Source: Pseudoalteromonas sp. MSK9-3
GTDB taxonomy: Bacteria > Pseudomonadota > Gammaproteobacteria > Enterobacterales > Alteromonadaceae
Assembly (NCBI RefSeq): GCF_003590335.1
Contig: NZ_MIET01000004.1
Location: 1 to 64,000 of the forward strand
Length of the DNA: 64,000 nucleotides
Direction of reading: 5' to 3'
The translations under genes and the position numbers were made by a program. The notes below the pieces were generated by a model. It was not told the DNA's origin, made no database searches, and was given only the letters and a program-made list of their open reading frames with translations. This document shows, one piece after another, positions 18,776 through 28,058 of the stretch (positions are counted from its first letter, which is position 1; every line of letters starts with the position of its first letter).

Positions 18776-21229
18776 ATGACACTCATATTTACATTGGCAT
18801 TGCTCGCTCTACTCAGCGCAGCAAGCTATCATAGGGCTAGCTGGAACACCTGTGTTGGTGTGGCTGCTGTAACATTACTTATCGGCACGCTCTCTGGAGC
18901 ATTTGGTGCACTTTCATGGTTAATTTTCTTAGCTATTGCTGTGCCATTATCTCTTACGAACATTCGCCAACAGTACGTTATTGCCCCTTTATTCAAAGCA
19001 TTTAAAAAAGTCACACCGACGATGTCTGATACTGAAAAGTCAGCCATCGACGCAGGGACAACTTGGTGGGAAGCAGATTTATTTTGTGGTAACCCTAATT
19101 GGGATAAATTACACCAATATCCAAAACCAAGACTCACCGTTGAAGAACAAGCTTTCTTAGATGGCCCGGTTGAAGAAGTTTGTGCGATGCTAGACGATTG
19201 GAAAGCAACTCATGAACTGACCGACTTACCACAGGATGTATGGCAATACTTAAAAGACAATAAGTTTTTCGCCATGATAATTAAGAAACAGTATGGTGGG
19301 CTTGAATTCTCTGCTTACGCGCAATCATGCGTACTACAAAAGCTAACCAGTAAATCAACCTTGCTATCTTCTATCGTCGGCGTGCCTAACTCTCTCGGAC
19401 CAGGTGAACTACTTCAGCATTATGGTACTAAAGCACAGAAAGACCATTACCTTCCTCGACTTGCTAAAGGTCAAGAGATCCCATGCTTTGCACTCACATC
19501 TCCGGAAGCTGGTTCTGATGCATCAGCAATTCCTGACTTTGGTATAGTCTGTAAAGGGGAATGGGAAGGAAAAGAAACACTCGGTATTCGATTAACGTGG
19601 AATAAGCGTTATATTACACTAGCCCCTGTTGCAACCGTACTTGGGTTAGCATTCAAGCTCAGAGACCCTGATGGACTGTTAGGTGATAATAAAGAGCCGG
19701 GCATTACATGTGCTTTGATCCCAACCACAACCCCAGGCGTTAAAATTGGTCGCCGCCACTTTCCATTGAACGTGCCATTTCAAAATGGTCCGACGCAAGG
19801 CGATGACATCTTTGTCCCAATTGACTACATCATAGGTGGGCCTGAAATGGCAGGCCAAGGTTGGCGCATGTTGGTTGAGTGCTTGTCTGTTGGACGTGCT
19901 ATTACTCTGCCATCAAACTCAACCGGTGGTATAAAATCACTGGCATTAGCAAGTGGTGCATATAGCCGTATTCGTCGTCAATTTAGGCTTCCAATTGGTA
20001 AAATGGAAGGTGTAGAAGAGTCACTGGCGAAATTAGCTGGGTATGCGTACAGCACTGACGCGGCTGTCACCATGTCTACCGGCGCGGTTGACTTGGGCGA
20101 AAAGCCTTCAGTCGTCTCTGCAATATTGAAATACCACTTAACAGAGCAAATGCGTACTTCAACGATGCACGCTATGGATATTCATGGTGGTAAAGGGATC
20201 TGTCTTGGACCTAATAATTACTTGGGAAGAGGCTATCAAGGCGCGCCCATTGCAATTACGGTTGAAGGCGCAAATATCTTAACCCGCAACATGATCATAT
20301 ACGGACAAGGTGCCATTCGCTGTCATCCTTTCGTACTTGCTGAACTCAATGCGGTTGGTATGACAGATAAACAAGCCGCTTTAGACAGTTTCGATTCATC
20401 TTTAATGGGCCATATCGGCTTCACCATATCGAACCTTGTGCGTACCAAATGGCTAGCATTAACAGGGGCGCGCTTTACCAAAGTGCCTTACAACGATGAA
20501 ACAGCCGTTTTCTATCGCAACGCCAGTCGATATAGCGCCTCTTTAGCGCTTATGTCTGACATCTGTATGGCTGTATTTGGTGGCTCATTGAAACGAAAAG
20601 AGCGTATATCTGCGCGACTAGGTGATTTATTAAGTTATCTTTACCTTGTTTCTGCAACACTCAAGCGTTACAACGATGAAGGTCGTAAAAAAGAAGATTT
20701 ACCATTTGTACAGTGGAGCTGTCAGGAGCACTTATACTTGTGTCAACGTGCCTTGGCTGACTTAATAAACAATATGCCATCAGCACCATTACGTGCTGTA
20801 TTAAAGCTGGTCTTATTCCCGTTTGGTAGACCGATTCGTAAACCAACCGACACGCTAGAACACAAACTTGCGCATTTGTTACAAACACCAAATGAATCAA
20901 GAGATAGACTGGCTGCCCATATTTATTTAACCAATGAACCCTTGAACTTAATTGGCAAACAAGAACAGACATTAAAAGATATTCTTGCTGTAGAACCGCT
21001 ATTTGACAAAGTTTGCCGTGCGAAAGGGCAAAAGCTACCATTCACACAATTAGACAAAGTCGCCAAAATGGGGCTTGAAGCAAATATTCTTAATGAAGAT
21101 GAAGCCGCGCAACTCGCTGAAGTTGAAGCTAAGCGCCTTGCGGTGATCAATGTCGATGACTTTGATCCAAGCGAGTTAATGGCCGGCCAAGCAGCCAAAC
21201 CCGCTGCTCAAGGTGTAGACGCTGCATAA
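18776..21229 (+). CDS. fadE: acyl-CoA dehydrogenase FadE
   Basis: FadE catalyses the first dehydrogenation of fatty acyl-CoA in beta-oxidation. The 817 residues fit the long FadE class (E. coli 814): two N-terminal membrane helices (about 2-15 and 25-60), the flavoprotein core with [20 protein letters not shown] (about 230-250) and [20 protein letters not shown], and the C-terminal DUF1974-type domain. ATG 18776 is chosen over 18746 because AAGGAAG precedes it and the longer start would run through the operator. A palindromic terminator follows. Confidence 0.95.
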   Translation: MTLIFTLALLALLSAASYHRASWNTCVGVAAVTLLIGTLSGAFGALSWLIFLAIAVPLSLTNIRQQYVIAPLFKAFKKVTPTMSDTEKSAIDAGTTWWEADLFCGNPNWDKLHQYPKPRLTVEEQAFLDGPVEEVCAMLDDWKATHELTDLPQDVWQYLKDNKFFAMIIKKQYGGLEFSAYAQSCVLQKLTSKSTLLSSIVGVPNSLGPGELLQHYGTKAQKDHYLPRLAKGQEIPCFALTSPEAGSDASAIPDFGIVCKGEWEGKETLGIRLTWNKRYITLAPVATVLGLAFKLRDPDGLLGDNKEPGITCALIPTTTPGVKIGRRHFPLNVPFQNGPTQGDDIFVPIDYIIGGPEMAGQGWRMLVECLSVGRAITLPSNSTGGIKSLALASGAYSRIRRQFRLPIGKMEGVEESLAKLAGYAYSTDAAVTMSTGAVDLGEKPSVVSAILKYHLTEQMRTSTMHAMDIHGGKGICLGPNNYLGRGYQGAPIAITVEGANILTRNMIIYGQGAIRCHPFVLAELNAVGMTDKQAALDSFDSSLMGHIGFTISNLVRTKWLALTGARFTKVPYNDETAVFYRNASRYSASLALMSDICMAVFGGSLKRKERISARLGDLLSYLYLVSATLKRYNDEGRKKEDLPFVQWSCQEHLYLCQRALADLINNMPSAPLRAVLKLVLFPFGRPIRKPTDTLEHKLAHLLQTPNESRDRLAAHIYLTNEPLNLIGKQEQTLKDILAVEPLFDKVCRAKGQKLPFTQLDKVAKMGLEANILNEDEAAQLAEVEAKRLAVINVDDFDPSELMAGQAAKPAAQGVDAA

Positions 21230-21265
21230 ACAATAAAGCAAGATAAAACAGTTTAACCCAACCCT

Positions 21266-21293
21266 AAACAAGCCAGCATATGCTGGCTTGTTT
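21266..21293. terminator. bidirectional terminator after fadE
   Basis: A perfect 28-base palindrome centred on CAGCATATGCTG, with AAA and TTT ends, lies between fadE and the convergent ABC permease gene. The T runs are short, so efficiency is uncertain. Confidence 0.65.
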
Positions 21294-21326
21294 ACGGTCA
21301 TATTGCACTCTAAGGCTTAAAACTGG

Positions 21327-22403
21327 CTAAGTAATCACTTTTATTACAAACAAAGTTATTGAACTGGCAGCCCATGCAACTGCTATTAATTTAGGTTTAT
21401 ATGCTGCACAGTACATCAGTATAGGCACACACAGTAAAGCACCACTCATATAAATATCAAAGCCCAGCAAAAGACCTGAACCACACCATAAAATAATACA
21501 TATCATTGATATTAATACAGCTTGCACGCGAAAAACCTTTTTATATTTACCTAATGACTCCCAAAATAAGCGTGTTTCTTGTAGCTGTTGGTTGGTTTCA
21601 ATCATTAATGTTGACCACCAAAGCTGGTTAATAAGTACCGCAGCTAACAAGTACCAGTGTAATAAATCAGGTCGCATCGTTTGAATGATCATCGCTGCCC
21701 ACAATACTAAAAACGTCGCTGTAGCACGCCAAATTAACGCCCAATAATGCGCCAAAGCATAGTAAAGCCAAAATGACCATATATTGATTGAATACGTCAG
21801 ATTAGGGGTATGTAATTTAGGTATAAACCAGCAACCACCCAATAGAAGATTAATACCGACTAAAAATTGCATAATAGATGATGTCCACCACAGGGAAATA
21901 AACGCGATAAATAGCGCCCAAATCACTGCTTGCGGTCGATATAGTAGCCCGACGGCAAAACTCACTTGAGTCAGCATAAACAGTAAAAGCTGTGGTGCCT
22001 GACTTAGCTTCTGTGGTCCCATAGCTAAAGCCAATATCATTGTTGTGATAAGTAAGGCATGGCTTGCTAATAATAAAACGATATCAGCCAAATATTGGTG
22101 CCTGGTACGGGGTGATATACTAATTTGAAAACATCGATGCCGACTATCTAAAATGGCAGGTTTAAGAACCGTGATTAATAGGGTTTGCAGCAGTAAATAA
22201 GCAAATGCAACTTGAATACTCACCAGTGCACTGTCACTTTGAACAATCTTACCTAAGCCAAAAAACAGTGACGCAATTAACCCCGGTAAGAAGATATAAA
22301 ATAGCGTTGTGATCATCAAAATAAATTGATTAAGTTGTTTTACTAACTCTTTGAGTTCAGCCTTAAAGGCCTGGTATCGATATTGATAGAAGTGTGCCAT
22401 CAT
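21327..22403 (-). CDS. polytopic membrane protein, probable ABC permease, 358 aa
   Basis: About ten hydrophobic helices, spread from residue 28 to the C-terminus, with no soluble domain. It follows the ABC ATPase gene by 21 bases on the same strand, which suggests it is the membrane half of that transporter. It lacks a recognisable ABC-2 or FtsX signature, so the assignment rests on context. Substrate and direction are unknown; a stand-alone ATPase plus one permease is more common in exporters. Confidence 0.6.
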   Translation of the reverse strand: MMAHFYQYRYQAFKAELKELVKQLNQFILMITTLFYIFLPGLIASLFFGLGKIVQSDSALVSIQVAFAYLLLQTLLITVLKPAILDSRHRCFQISISPRTRHQYLADIVLLLASHALLITTMILALAMGPQKLSQAPQLLLFMLTQVSFAVGLLYRPQAVIWALFIAFISLWWTSSIMQFLVGINLLLGGCWFIPKLHTPNLTYSINIWSFWLYYALAHYWALIWRATATFLVLWAAMIIQTMRPDLLHWYLLAAVLINQLWWSTLMIETNQQLQETRLFWESLGKYKKVFRVQAVLISMICIILWCGSGLLLGFDIYMSGALLCVPILMYCAAYKPKLIAVAWAASSITLFVIKVIT

Positions 22404-22424
22404 GATCTGTTTAGCCCCTTGTAC

Positions 22425-23009
22425 TTAAACTTTCTTAAGCGACTGACTAACAAAGCCAATATCAAAAAAAGGTTGAGGTTCATGGCTACTAATAAGCACT
22501 TGGCCAGAGTAGATGCTGAGCCACTCCAAAACCACATCAAGCCCTCGTTTATCCAGTGCAGCACTTGGCTCGTCTAAAATTAAGTAAGGAGTATTACGCA
22601 TCACCGCATTGATAAGCTGTAATTTTTTTAGATTGCCGGACGATAAATCTTCCACACGAGTATTTAAAAACGTATCAAAGCACAGATCAGTTATCAGTTT
22701 TTGAGGTAAAGCACACTGCCAGCTGGATGCTGTCATCGCGAGTACTTTCTGGGCAGTTAAAAATTCGGGAAAAACAATTTTATCCGACGCTAAAGCAACC
22801 TGGTTTTGCAACTCAGTGTGTTGCTGACCATTGAGTATAATGTGTCCAGAGTAAAACCTATCGAGTCCAGCTATTATCGTAAAAAGCGTGGTTTTACCGA
22901 GGCCATTATTGCCTTCGATACAGAGTTTTTGTGAAGAATAAGTACGACTATAATTTTCGAAAATGCAGTTGTCACCAAAATACTTTGTTAAATTAGTAAT
23001 TTCAATCAT
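22425..23009 (-). CDS. small ABC transporter ATP-binding protein, 194 aa
   Basis: All nucleotide-binding motifs are in order: Walker A GNNGLGKTT (about 33-41), signature LSSGN (about 121-125), Walker B LILDEPSAALD (about 142-152), and the H-loop SSHEP (about 172-176). At 194 residues it is near minimal size, similar to CcmA-like exporter ATPases. It is the first gene of a two-gene operon with the membrane protein just downstream. The substrate cannot be told. Confidence 0.85.
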   Translation of the reverse strand: MIEITNLTKYFGDNCIFENYSRTYSSQKLCIEGNNGLGKTTLFTIIAGLDRFYSGHIILNGQQHTELQNQVALASDKIVFPEFLTAQKVLAMTASSWQCALPQKLITDLCFDTFLNTRVEDLSSGNLKKLQLINAVMRNTPYLILDEPSAALDKRGLDVVLEWLSIYSGQVLISSHEPQPFFDIGFVSQSLKKV

Positions 23010-23126
23010 TATTGCATTAGGCCTATTTTAGTTCCTTTATTAGGTGACTTTAACATAGGCTATGTTGCAGGTGTCGTTAAGAATGTTACACGATGTGTGA
23101 CTGATCCATTTAATAATGCGCATTAC

Positions 23127-23149
23127 AAAAAAAGGGCACAGAGTGCCCA
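23127..23149 (-). terminator. terminator of the peroxiredoxin gene
   Basis: GGGCAC-AGA-GTGCCC hairpin followed by seven T on the minus strand, about 28 bases past the stop. Confidence 0.85.
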
Positions 23150-23176
23150 TTTAAAAAATATCGATATTTGGCGATA

Positions 23177-23650
23177 TTAAAGCGCCGCTAAAATAGCTTC
23201 AGCTTTACTGACTTCAAATGTTTTAGGTGCTTCCACGTTAAGCTGAGTAACAACGCCATTTTTTATGATCATGGCATAACGCTGTGAACGAACACCACCA
23301 AATGAAGCGGTGTCCATTTCCAACCCTAAAGACTGAGTAAAGCTTGCGTCACCATCACCGAGCATCATTAATTCTGATGCATTGTGTGCCTCACCCCATG
23401 CTTTCATAACAAATGCATCATTCACTGATACGCAAGCAATAATATCAACCCCTTTGGCTTTAAGCTGATCAGCCAGTACCACATAGCCCGGTAAATGTGC
23501 CGCAGAACATGTCGGTGTAAAAGCGCCCGGCACTGCAAATAAAGCCACTGTTTTATCTGCAAATAACTCTGTGACTTGGTGCTCTACCATACCTTCGTCT
23601 GTTAGCTGGCTAAGTGTCGCTGCAGGTAAATTTTGCCCTTGTTCAATCAT
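23177..23650 (-). CDS. peroxiredoxin, Prx5-like
   Basis: Peroxiredoxins of this type reduce hydrogen peroxide and organic peroxides through a peroxidatic cysteine, here in PGAFTPTCS at about residue 49. A second cysteine lies at about 73 (IIACVSVND), consistent with an atypical two-Cys or glutathione/glutaredoxin-dependent mechanism. Length 157 aa fits the Prx5 group. It is monocistronic with its own terminator. No OxyR site was identified upstream. Confidence 0.92.
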   Translation of the reverse strand: MIEQGQNLPAATLSQLTDEGMVEHQVTELFADKTVALFAVPGAFTPTCSAAHLPGYVVLADQLKAKGVDIIACVSVNDAFVMKAWGEAHNASELMMLGDGDASFTQSLGLEMDTASFGGVRSQRYAMIIKNGVVTQLNVEAPKTFEVSKAEAILAAL

Positions 23651-23746
23651 TGTGTTCCCTTAAAAAGAATATGTATTTATTTGATACCTGGAATTATTCC
23701 TATAATACCGTGAATAACTCCTATGCCCTGCGACAAGTATACAAGA

Positions 23747-24691
23747 TTAATGCAATGTATGAGCACGCCCTGCATATTCACTGTAAAAAGATTCAATCGC
23801 TCCCCGTTGTTGCATTGTTACAAACACTTGCTTACCGTCCTGACCACCAAATGCGATATTGGTTGGATGCCTACCTTTTAATCGCACTGTCTGTAAAAGC
23901 ATCGCCTTGGGTGATAATACCGCCACTTCACCCGCACCATATCGTGCAACATATAAGTTGCCTTGGCTGTCAGTGCGCATACCATCTAAACCATGATCAA
24001 CAAACTGATAAAACAACCTCTTATCACTCACATCACCTTGTTCATTGAGTGTAAATGCCCATATGCGTCGTTGCTTACTTTCATTCACATATAAGGTTTT
24101 ATTATCAGGACTCACCTCTATGCCATTGGTCGTTCCCATATCAGCTTTTAGCAAGGTAACTTGACCATCGGTTTCTACTCGCCAAAGTTGACCTCGACCA
24201 TTAGCCCAGTTTGGATCACTCGCAAAAATTACCCCATCATCACGTATTGCAATATCATTTGGCTGGTTCATCAATGGCTCATGAGCATGGACCGACACTT
24301 CACCTTGTGGCGTTATTTTTAAGATATTATGACGGGCATAATCAGCAACAAACATGTCACCATGCTGATTAAAGCGAATGCCATTGCCAATACTACCTTC
24401 GGGTAAAGTCACCCAAAGCCTTGTATCACTTTTATCTTGTACAGCCCCAATCGTGCCTTGCTGCGTATAATTGACCACATATAAAACCCCGTTACTATCA
24501 ACCGCTGGACCTTCAATTCCCTCGGTGAATGTGCCATCAGATACCCAGTCAATCGCACGATAGGTCTCTTGTTTAACATCACTAAAGCGCTCAAACCTAC
24601 TATTGTTAGTCACTGTACTTTTGTTCGCTATATTTGCGCTATTTTGACACCCGCCTAACAGCACCAATATCCACCATAAATACTTATGCAT
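23747..24691 (-). CDS. SMP-30/gluconolactonase/LRE-like lipoprotein, 314 aa
   Basis: The N-terminus has a lipoprotein signal (WWILVLLGGC, lipidated Cys about 15). The rest is a six-bladed beta-propeller typical of the SMP-30/gluconolactonase-like family: GTFTEGIEGPAVDSNGVLYV (about 53-72), NDIAIRDDGVIFASDPNW (about 143-160), TTNGIEVSPDNKTLYVNE (about 186-203) and GLDGMRTDSQGNLYVARYG (about 233-251), where the acidic and Asn residues form the metal site. It is probably a periplasmic sugar-lactone or related ester hydrolase. Substrate unknown. Confidence 0.85.
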   Translation of the reverse strand: MHKYLWWILVLLGGCQNSANIANKSTVTNNSRFERFSDVKQETYRAIDWVSDGTFTEGIEGPAVDSNGVLYVVNYTQQGTIGAVQDKSDTRLWVTLPEGSIGNGIRFNQHGDMFVADYARHNILKITPQGEVSVHAHEPLMNQPNDIAIRDDGVIFASDPNWANGRGQLWRVETDGQVTLLKADMGTTNGIEVSPDNKTLYVNESKQRRIWAFTLNEQGDVSDKRLFYQFVDHGLDGMRTDSQGNLYVARYGAGEVAVLSPKAMLLQTVRLKGRHPTNIAFGGQDGKQVFVTMQQRGAIESFYSEYAGRAHTLH

Positions 24692-24805
24692 TTTGATATC
24701 TTATCCTTAAATTTATCTAGTATGACCTGTGGCATCTTCATTGTTAATTGAGAATAAATAATACACAGGTCACCTGTGCTATGAGTTAGCTTAATATGGT
24801 AGAAG

Positions 24806-25519
24806 CTAAACCTTGCTGCGCGTCAGCCTAGGTTCAATGATCATCAGGGCAACACCCAATAAAACGCAAAACAACCCCAAAAACTGCAATAACGTATTGC
24901 CAAATCGTGTTTGCTGTTTAACGTCTTTTTTTACTGTATAAAGTCGGCGACCCTGTTTAACCTCTTTAATAAATTCATCACCTAAATATTCAAACGATAA
25001 AACAATAGATATGTCTCTTCGTTTGAGCATGGCTCGCCGTGCTGCTCGCATATCTGCATCATCTGGTACAAAACGAGACCAGCTAAAAAAAATATCTTGA
25101 GGCTCATTGGGTAAAACAACCCCTCTTGACTCATATTCATACAGTGTGTGTGGAAACACTAAGTTTTGAAAGCCGACATAAAAGCAGCTACCCCCGAGTG
25201 ATACGAGCAATATAGCAATGTACAACAGAGTACGCTGTTTGATTGAATTATCGCGAAACTGGCGGGCATACCATGACTCTATATCTGGGATTTGGCTAAA
25301 ATGATGTTTGTTCGCTTGCCCTTGAGCCCCGAGCATAAAGTTATCGACTGTAAGCTCTAACGCATCTAGTAACTGACGAAAAACCTCATTGGAGGGCACA
25401 GATTTATCATTTTCTAACTTTGATAAATAACTTTGTTCTACCCCCATCTTCTCTGCAAGTTGAGGTTGGCTCATATTTGCTGTGGTACGTAATTGTTTTA
25501 TATAGTGACCGAGTGTCAT
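24806..25519 (-). CDS. membrane-anchored XRE-family regulator, 237 aa
   Basis: Residues 1-60 are a Cro/CI-type helix-turn-helix (IKQLRTTANMSQPQLAEKMG, then VEQSYLSKLEN). After a linker come membrane helix 1 (about 97-116), an extracytoplasmic segment of about 90 residues, and membrane helix 2 (about 210-228). This puts an XRE DNA-binding domain on the cytosolic face of a two-helix membrane sensor, an unusual arrangement. It follows the DUF5916 gene on the same strand by 133 bases, so it may have its own promoter. Ligand and targets are unknown. Confidence 0.8.
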   Translation of the reverse strand: MTLGHYIKQLRTTANMSQPQLAEKMGVEQSYLSKLENDKSVPSNEVFRQLLDALELTVDNFMLGAQGQANKHHFSQIPDIESWYARQFRDNSIKQRTLLYIAILLVSLGGSCFYVGFQNLVFPHTLYEYESRGVVLPNEPQDIFFSWSRFVPDDADMRAARRAMLKRRDISIVLSFEYLGDEFIKEVKQGRRLYTVKKDVKQQTRFGNTLLQFLGLFCVLLGVALMIIEPRLTRSKV

Positions 25520-25652
25520 CTGTGTAATCCTTGTTATGGCTTGAAATCACACCCTATTCTTGGTTAGTCATACATTAATACCAAGGTGAATATTCAAGAA
25601 TAACAAGGAATATTAGTAAGTTAAAGTTAACTTATTCTCAATTACATTAAAT

Positions 25653-27899
25653 TCAAAAGCCATATCTAAACTTCAAGGTGATACGCTCCTCATGCGGCGT
25701 TTGCCAAAGCTGCTCAACGCTTCGTAACCAAGATGTAGACGCCACGCTCTGTTGTTGCATCGTGTCAATTTGCGTCGCTCCTCGCCCGTAGACCAAATAT
25801 ATATCCGAAAACGCGCCTAAACGATAACGCAGCTTAATTTGCGATACCAGTCGCTTGTCTTCAAAACTAGTATCAAGGTTCGCCAGCTCTATTAAAGCCT
25901 GCTCGTCAATACTAAACACCTGTTCGCTTTTTGCTTCAAGTACAGCCCATTGTAAATAAAAACTTAATTCAAGATTGTCAGTTAACCGCCCTGTAATTTT
26001 ATTTTCATTTACAAAATAAGCTCTATCATACTGTGTTAGTTGATTATGTGCGTTTGCTATTAACCACCCATCACCTTTACGGTAAAAGTTATTAATATTG
26101 ATAGTCCAGAGCTCATGAGGCATAAACGTGAGATCTAAGGCAAACTGTTGCGCTATGCCATTTAGCCCTTCTTGATCATACTGGTAACTGGCAGCCCAGC
26201 TAAACTTCCCGACATAAGAACTACGATAAAATACTCGGGTTCCCCATGTATCTGGCTGATGAAAACGCGCACTATCGTAACCCACATTATCTTGCCACCC
26301 TGATGAGTTGTGCGTCAGTGCCGCCGATAACTCTGCTCCGCTATTTAACATCACATTCGCACTATACTGACGCTGAGCGGGCAATTTAATGCCTTCATCA
26401 TTTGACTCATAGGACATTGATACTTTTTGTTTTATACGCGTGATAGACGCAGAATCAAAGTTAATAGCATGACTGAACTCCCCTTGCCAATTACGCCAGT
26501 TATTGCGTTTAATATACCCTAAATCACTGACATCAAACTGCTCATCTAACCGTAGGTAGGATGACTCAAATTGGGTATTAGCAGAGAATTGATATCCTAA
26601 CTTGAATGACATACCATTGCCTTGCTGGCTTGCCTGCCTATGCGATATATCACTGTGCATCAGGGTACTTTGCATTGACCACGTTCCACTTTGATACTGA
26701 GAGTCCCACGCTACGCTGCGAGCATTTCTCGCAATAAATGGGCGCTCCGTATGCGTCAGCAGTAACCCAGTCTGCCAAGATTCATGACGGTATTTCCCCC
26801 TCAGAGCATAAAATGATTTACCCGCATCATTTTCTAAAGTATCTTCTTTTACAGCAAAAGCACCAAGCTGTAGTTGCTCTGTCTGTTGTACAAACCTCAC
26901 CGCAGCATCAATAGGGGTTGTAAGGCGCGTTGCATCATCGCTACTAGCCCCAATACGCCGAGTATGAATAAGTGTCGTATCTTGCAGGCTTTGGACATTA
27001 AAAACGTTTATATCTTGAGTAAAGAATGGTCGCTTATCTGAGCGTCGAGTCTCTACAGCACTATAATTTAAATCAACTTCATCACTGTCTACCTGACCAA
27101 AGTCCGGGTTAACTGCAACACTCAGTTTTTGATGGTGATCTGGCTTATAAGTTAAGTCAAAACCAATATCATTGAGCCCAGTATTGTTAATAACATCTTG
27201 TTGACGAGTGATATACGGCACAAGGGTGATCTGATGATCTTCTGGAATAATCGCTTTGACTTTAGGCATGGCTAAAAAGAAGTTTGCGTTTGCCGTCGTC
27301 TGTTTATGTGATGCATACAGGTGATTATTACTTAACTGGTACAACTGAACTGATACGCCAATTTCTGATGCATCTCGAAGATTTTTTTTATTATAAAAAG
27401 ACACCGTATGCCATGGAATAAACGTTTCACTAGACCAGTAATCTGCGGCCTCATAGTATGAGGTCTGCCAATCTCCATCCCAATCATCGTCAGTCGTTAA
27501 TTGTGGGGTAAGCACTGCGTCTTGAACACCTCCTCCTAACCCCACTACAAATAGATACGCACCGCTGCCATCACCTGAAAAATCTAAATAAATACGATTA
27601 AAGTCAGCTTGGATAAACCCATCTTGTAAATTAAACTGCTTCTTTCTTTCTCCTATTTTTTGCCAATTAATAATACCCACATACACCCCTTTTTCAGTGG
27701 TCATTATCCTACTTTCAACTTTATCTTGATATTTAGTATGGGTTGCAGGCACAACTTCAAAAAAAGCCGTTGTCGCAGACACACTCTGCCACGCTTTATC
27801 ATTTAATTGGCCATCTAATACAATCTGTTCTTTGGCGTATACCGATAAACCCATCAGCCATAAAATCAATACCGCTATATTTCGTAACGTACTACTCAT
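25653..27899 (-). CDS. DUF5916-type outer-membrane protein with CBM9-like N-terminal domain, 748 aa
   Basis: A signal peptide ends after SVYA (about residue 22). A CBM9-like sandwich follows (about 23-215; VLDGQLNDKAWQSV), then the DUF5916 signature VNPDFGQVDSDEVDLNYSAV with RRSDKRPFF (about 261-295), and a long beta-rich C-terminal part ending in the aromatic KFRYGF typical of outer-membrane barrels. Family members are thought to be outer-membrane proteins; substrate and role are not established. The gene is divergent from a CadC-like regulator that may control it. Confidence 0.85.
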   Translation of the reverse strand: MSSTLRNIAVLILWLMGLSVYAKEQIVLDGQLNDKAWQSVSATTAFFEVVPATHTKYQDKVESRIMTTEKGVYVGIINWQKIGERKKQFNLQDGFIQADFNRIYLDFSGDGSGAYLFVVGLGGGVQDAVLTPQLTTDDDWDGDWQTSYYEAADYWSSETFIPWHTVSFYNKKNLRDASEIGVSVQLYQLSNNHLYASHKQTTANANFFLAMPKVKAIIPEDHQITLVPYITRQQDVINNTGLNDIGFDLTYKPDHHQKLSVAVNPDFGQVDSDEVDLNYSAVETRRSDKRPFFTQDINVFNVQSLQDTTLIHTRRIGASSDDATRLTTPIDAAVRFVQQTEQLQLGAFAVKEDTLENDAGKSFYALRGKYRHESWQTGLLLTHTERPFIARNARSVAWDSQYQSGTWSMQSTLMHSDISHRQASQQGNGMSFKLGYQFSANTQFESSYLRLDEQFDVSDLGYIKRNNWRNWQGEFSHAINFDSASITRIKQKVSMSYESNDEGIKLPAQRQYSANVMLNSGAELSAALTHNSSGWQDNVGYDSARFHQPDTWGTRVFYRSSYVGKFSWAASYQYDQEGLNGIAQQFALDLTFMPHELWTININNFYRKGDGWLIANAHNQLTQYDRAYFVNENKITGRLTDNLELSFYLQWAVLEAKSEQVFSIDEQALIELANLDTSFEDKRLVSQIKLRYRLGAFSDIYLVYGRGATQIDTMQQQSVASTSWLRSVEQLWQTPHEERITLKFRYGF

Positions 27900-28001
27900 A
27901 CTTCAACCCAATTGGAAAACCTTCCACTATAAAAACAAATATCTAGATGAAAAATACTGAATATTCTCTGAAGAAAGCTCGCTAAGTCCTTAGCAGTCTT
28001 G

Positions 28002-28036
28002 ACTTTATACTGATAAAAGTTAACTTTGTACTGATA
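28002..28036 (+). promoter_or_regulatory. two direct repeats, probable activator site in the divergent promoter region
   Basis: ACTTTATACTGATA (28002-28015) and ACTTTGTACTGATA (28023-28036) are 14-base direct repeats differing at one base and spaced exactly 21 bp, two helical turns. They lie between the DUF5916 gene and the CadC-like regulator. OmpR/ToxR-type winged-helix proteins bind such direct repeats, so autoregulation or control of the DUF5916 gene is a reasonable inference. Confidence 0.55.
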
Positions 28037-28058
28037 TAAAGAACATAGATGACATGCA

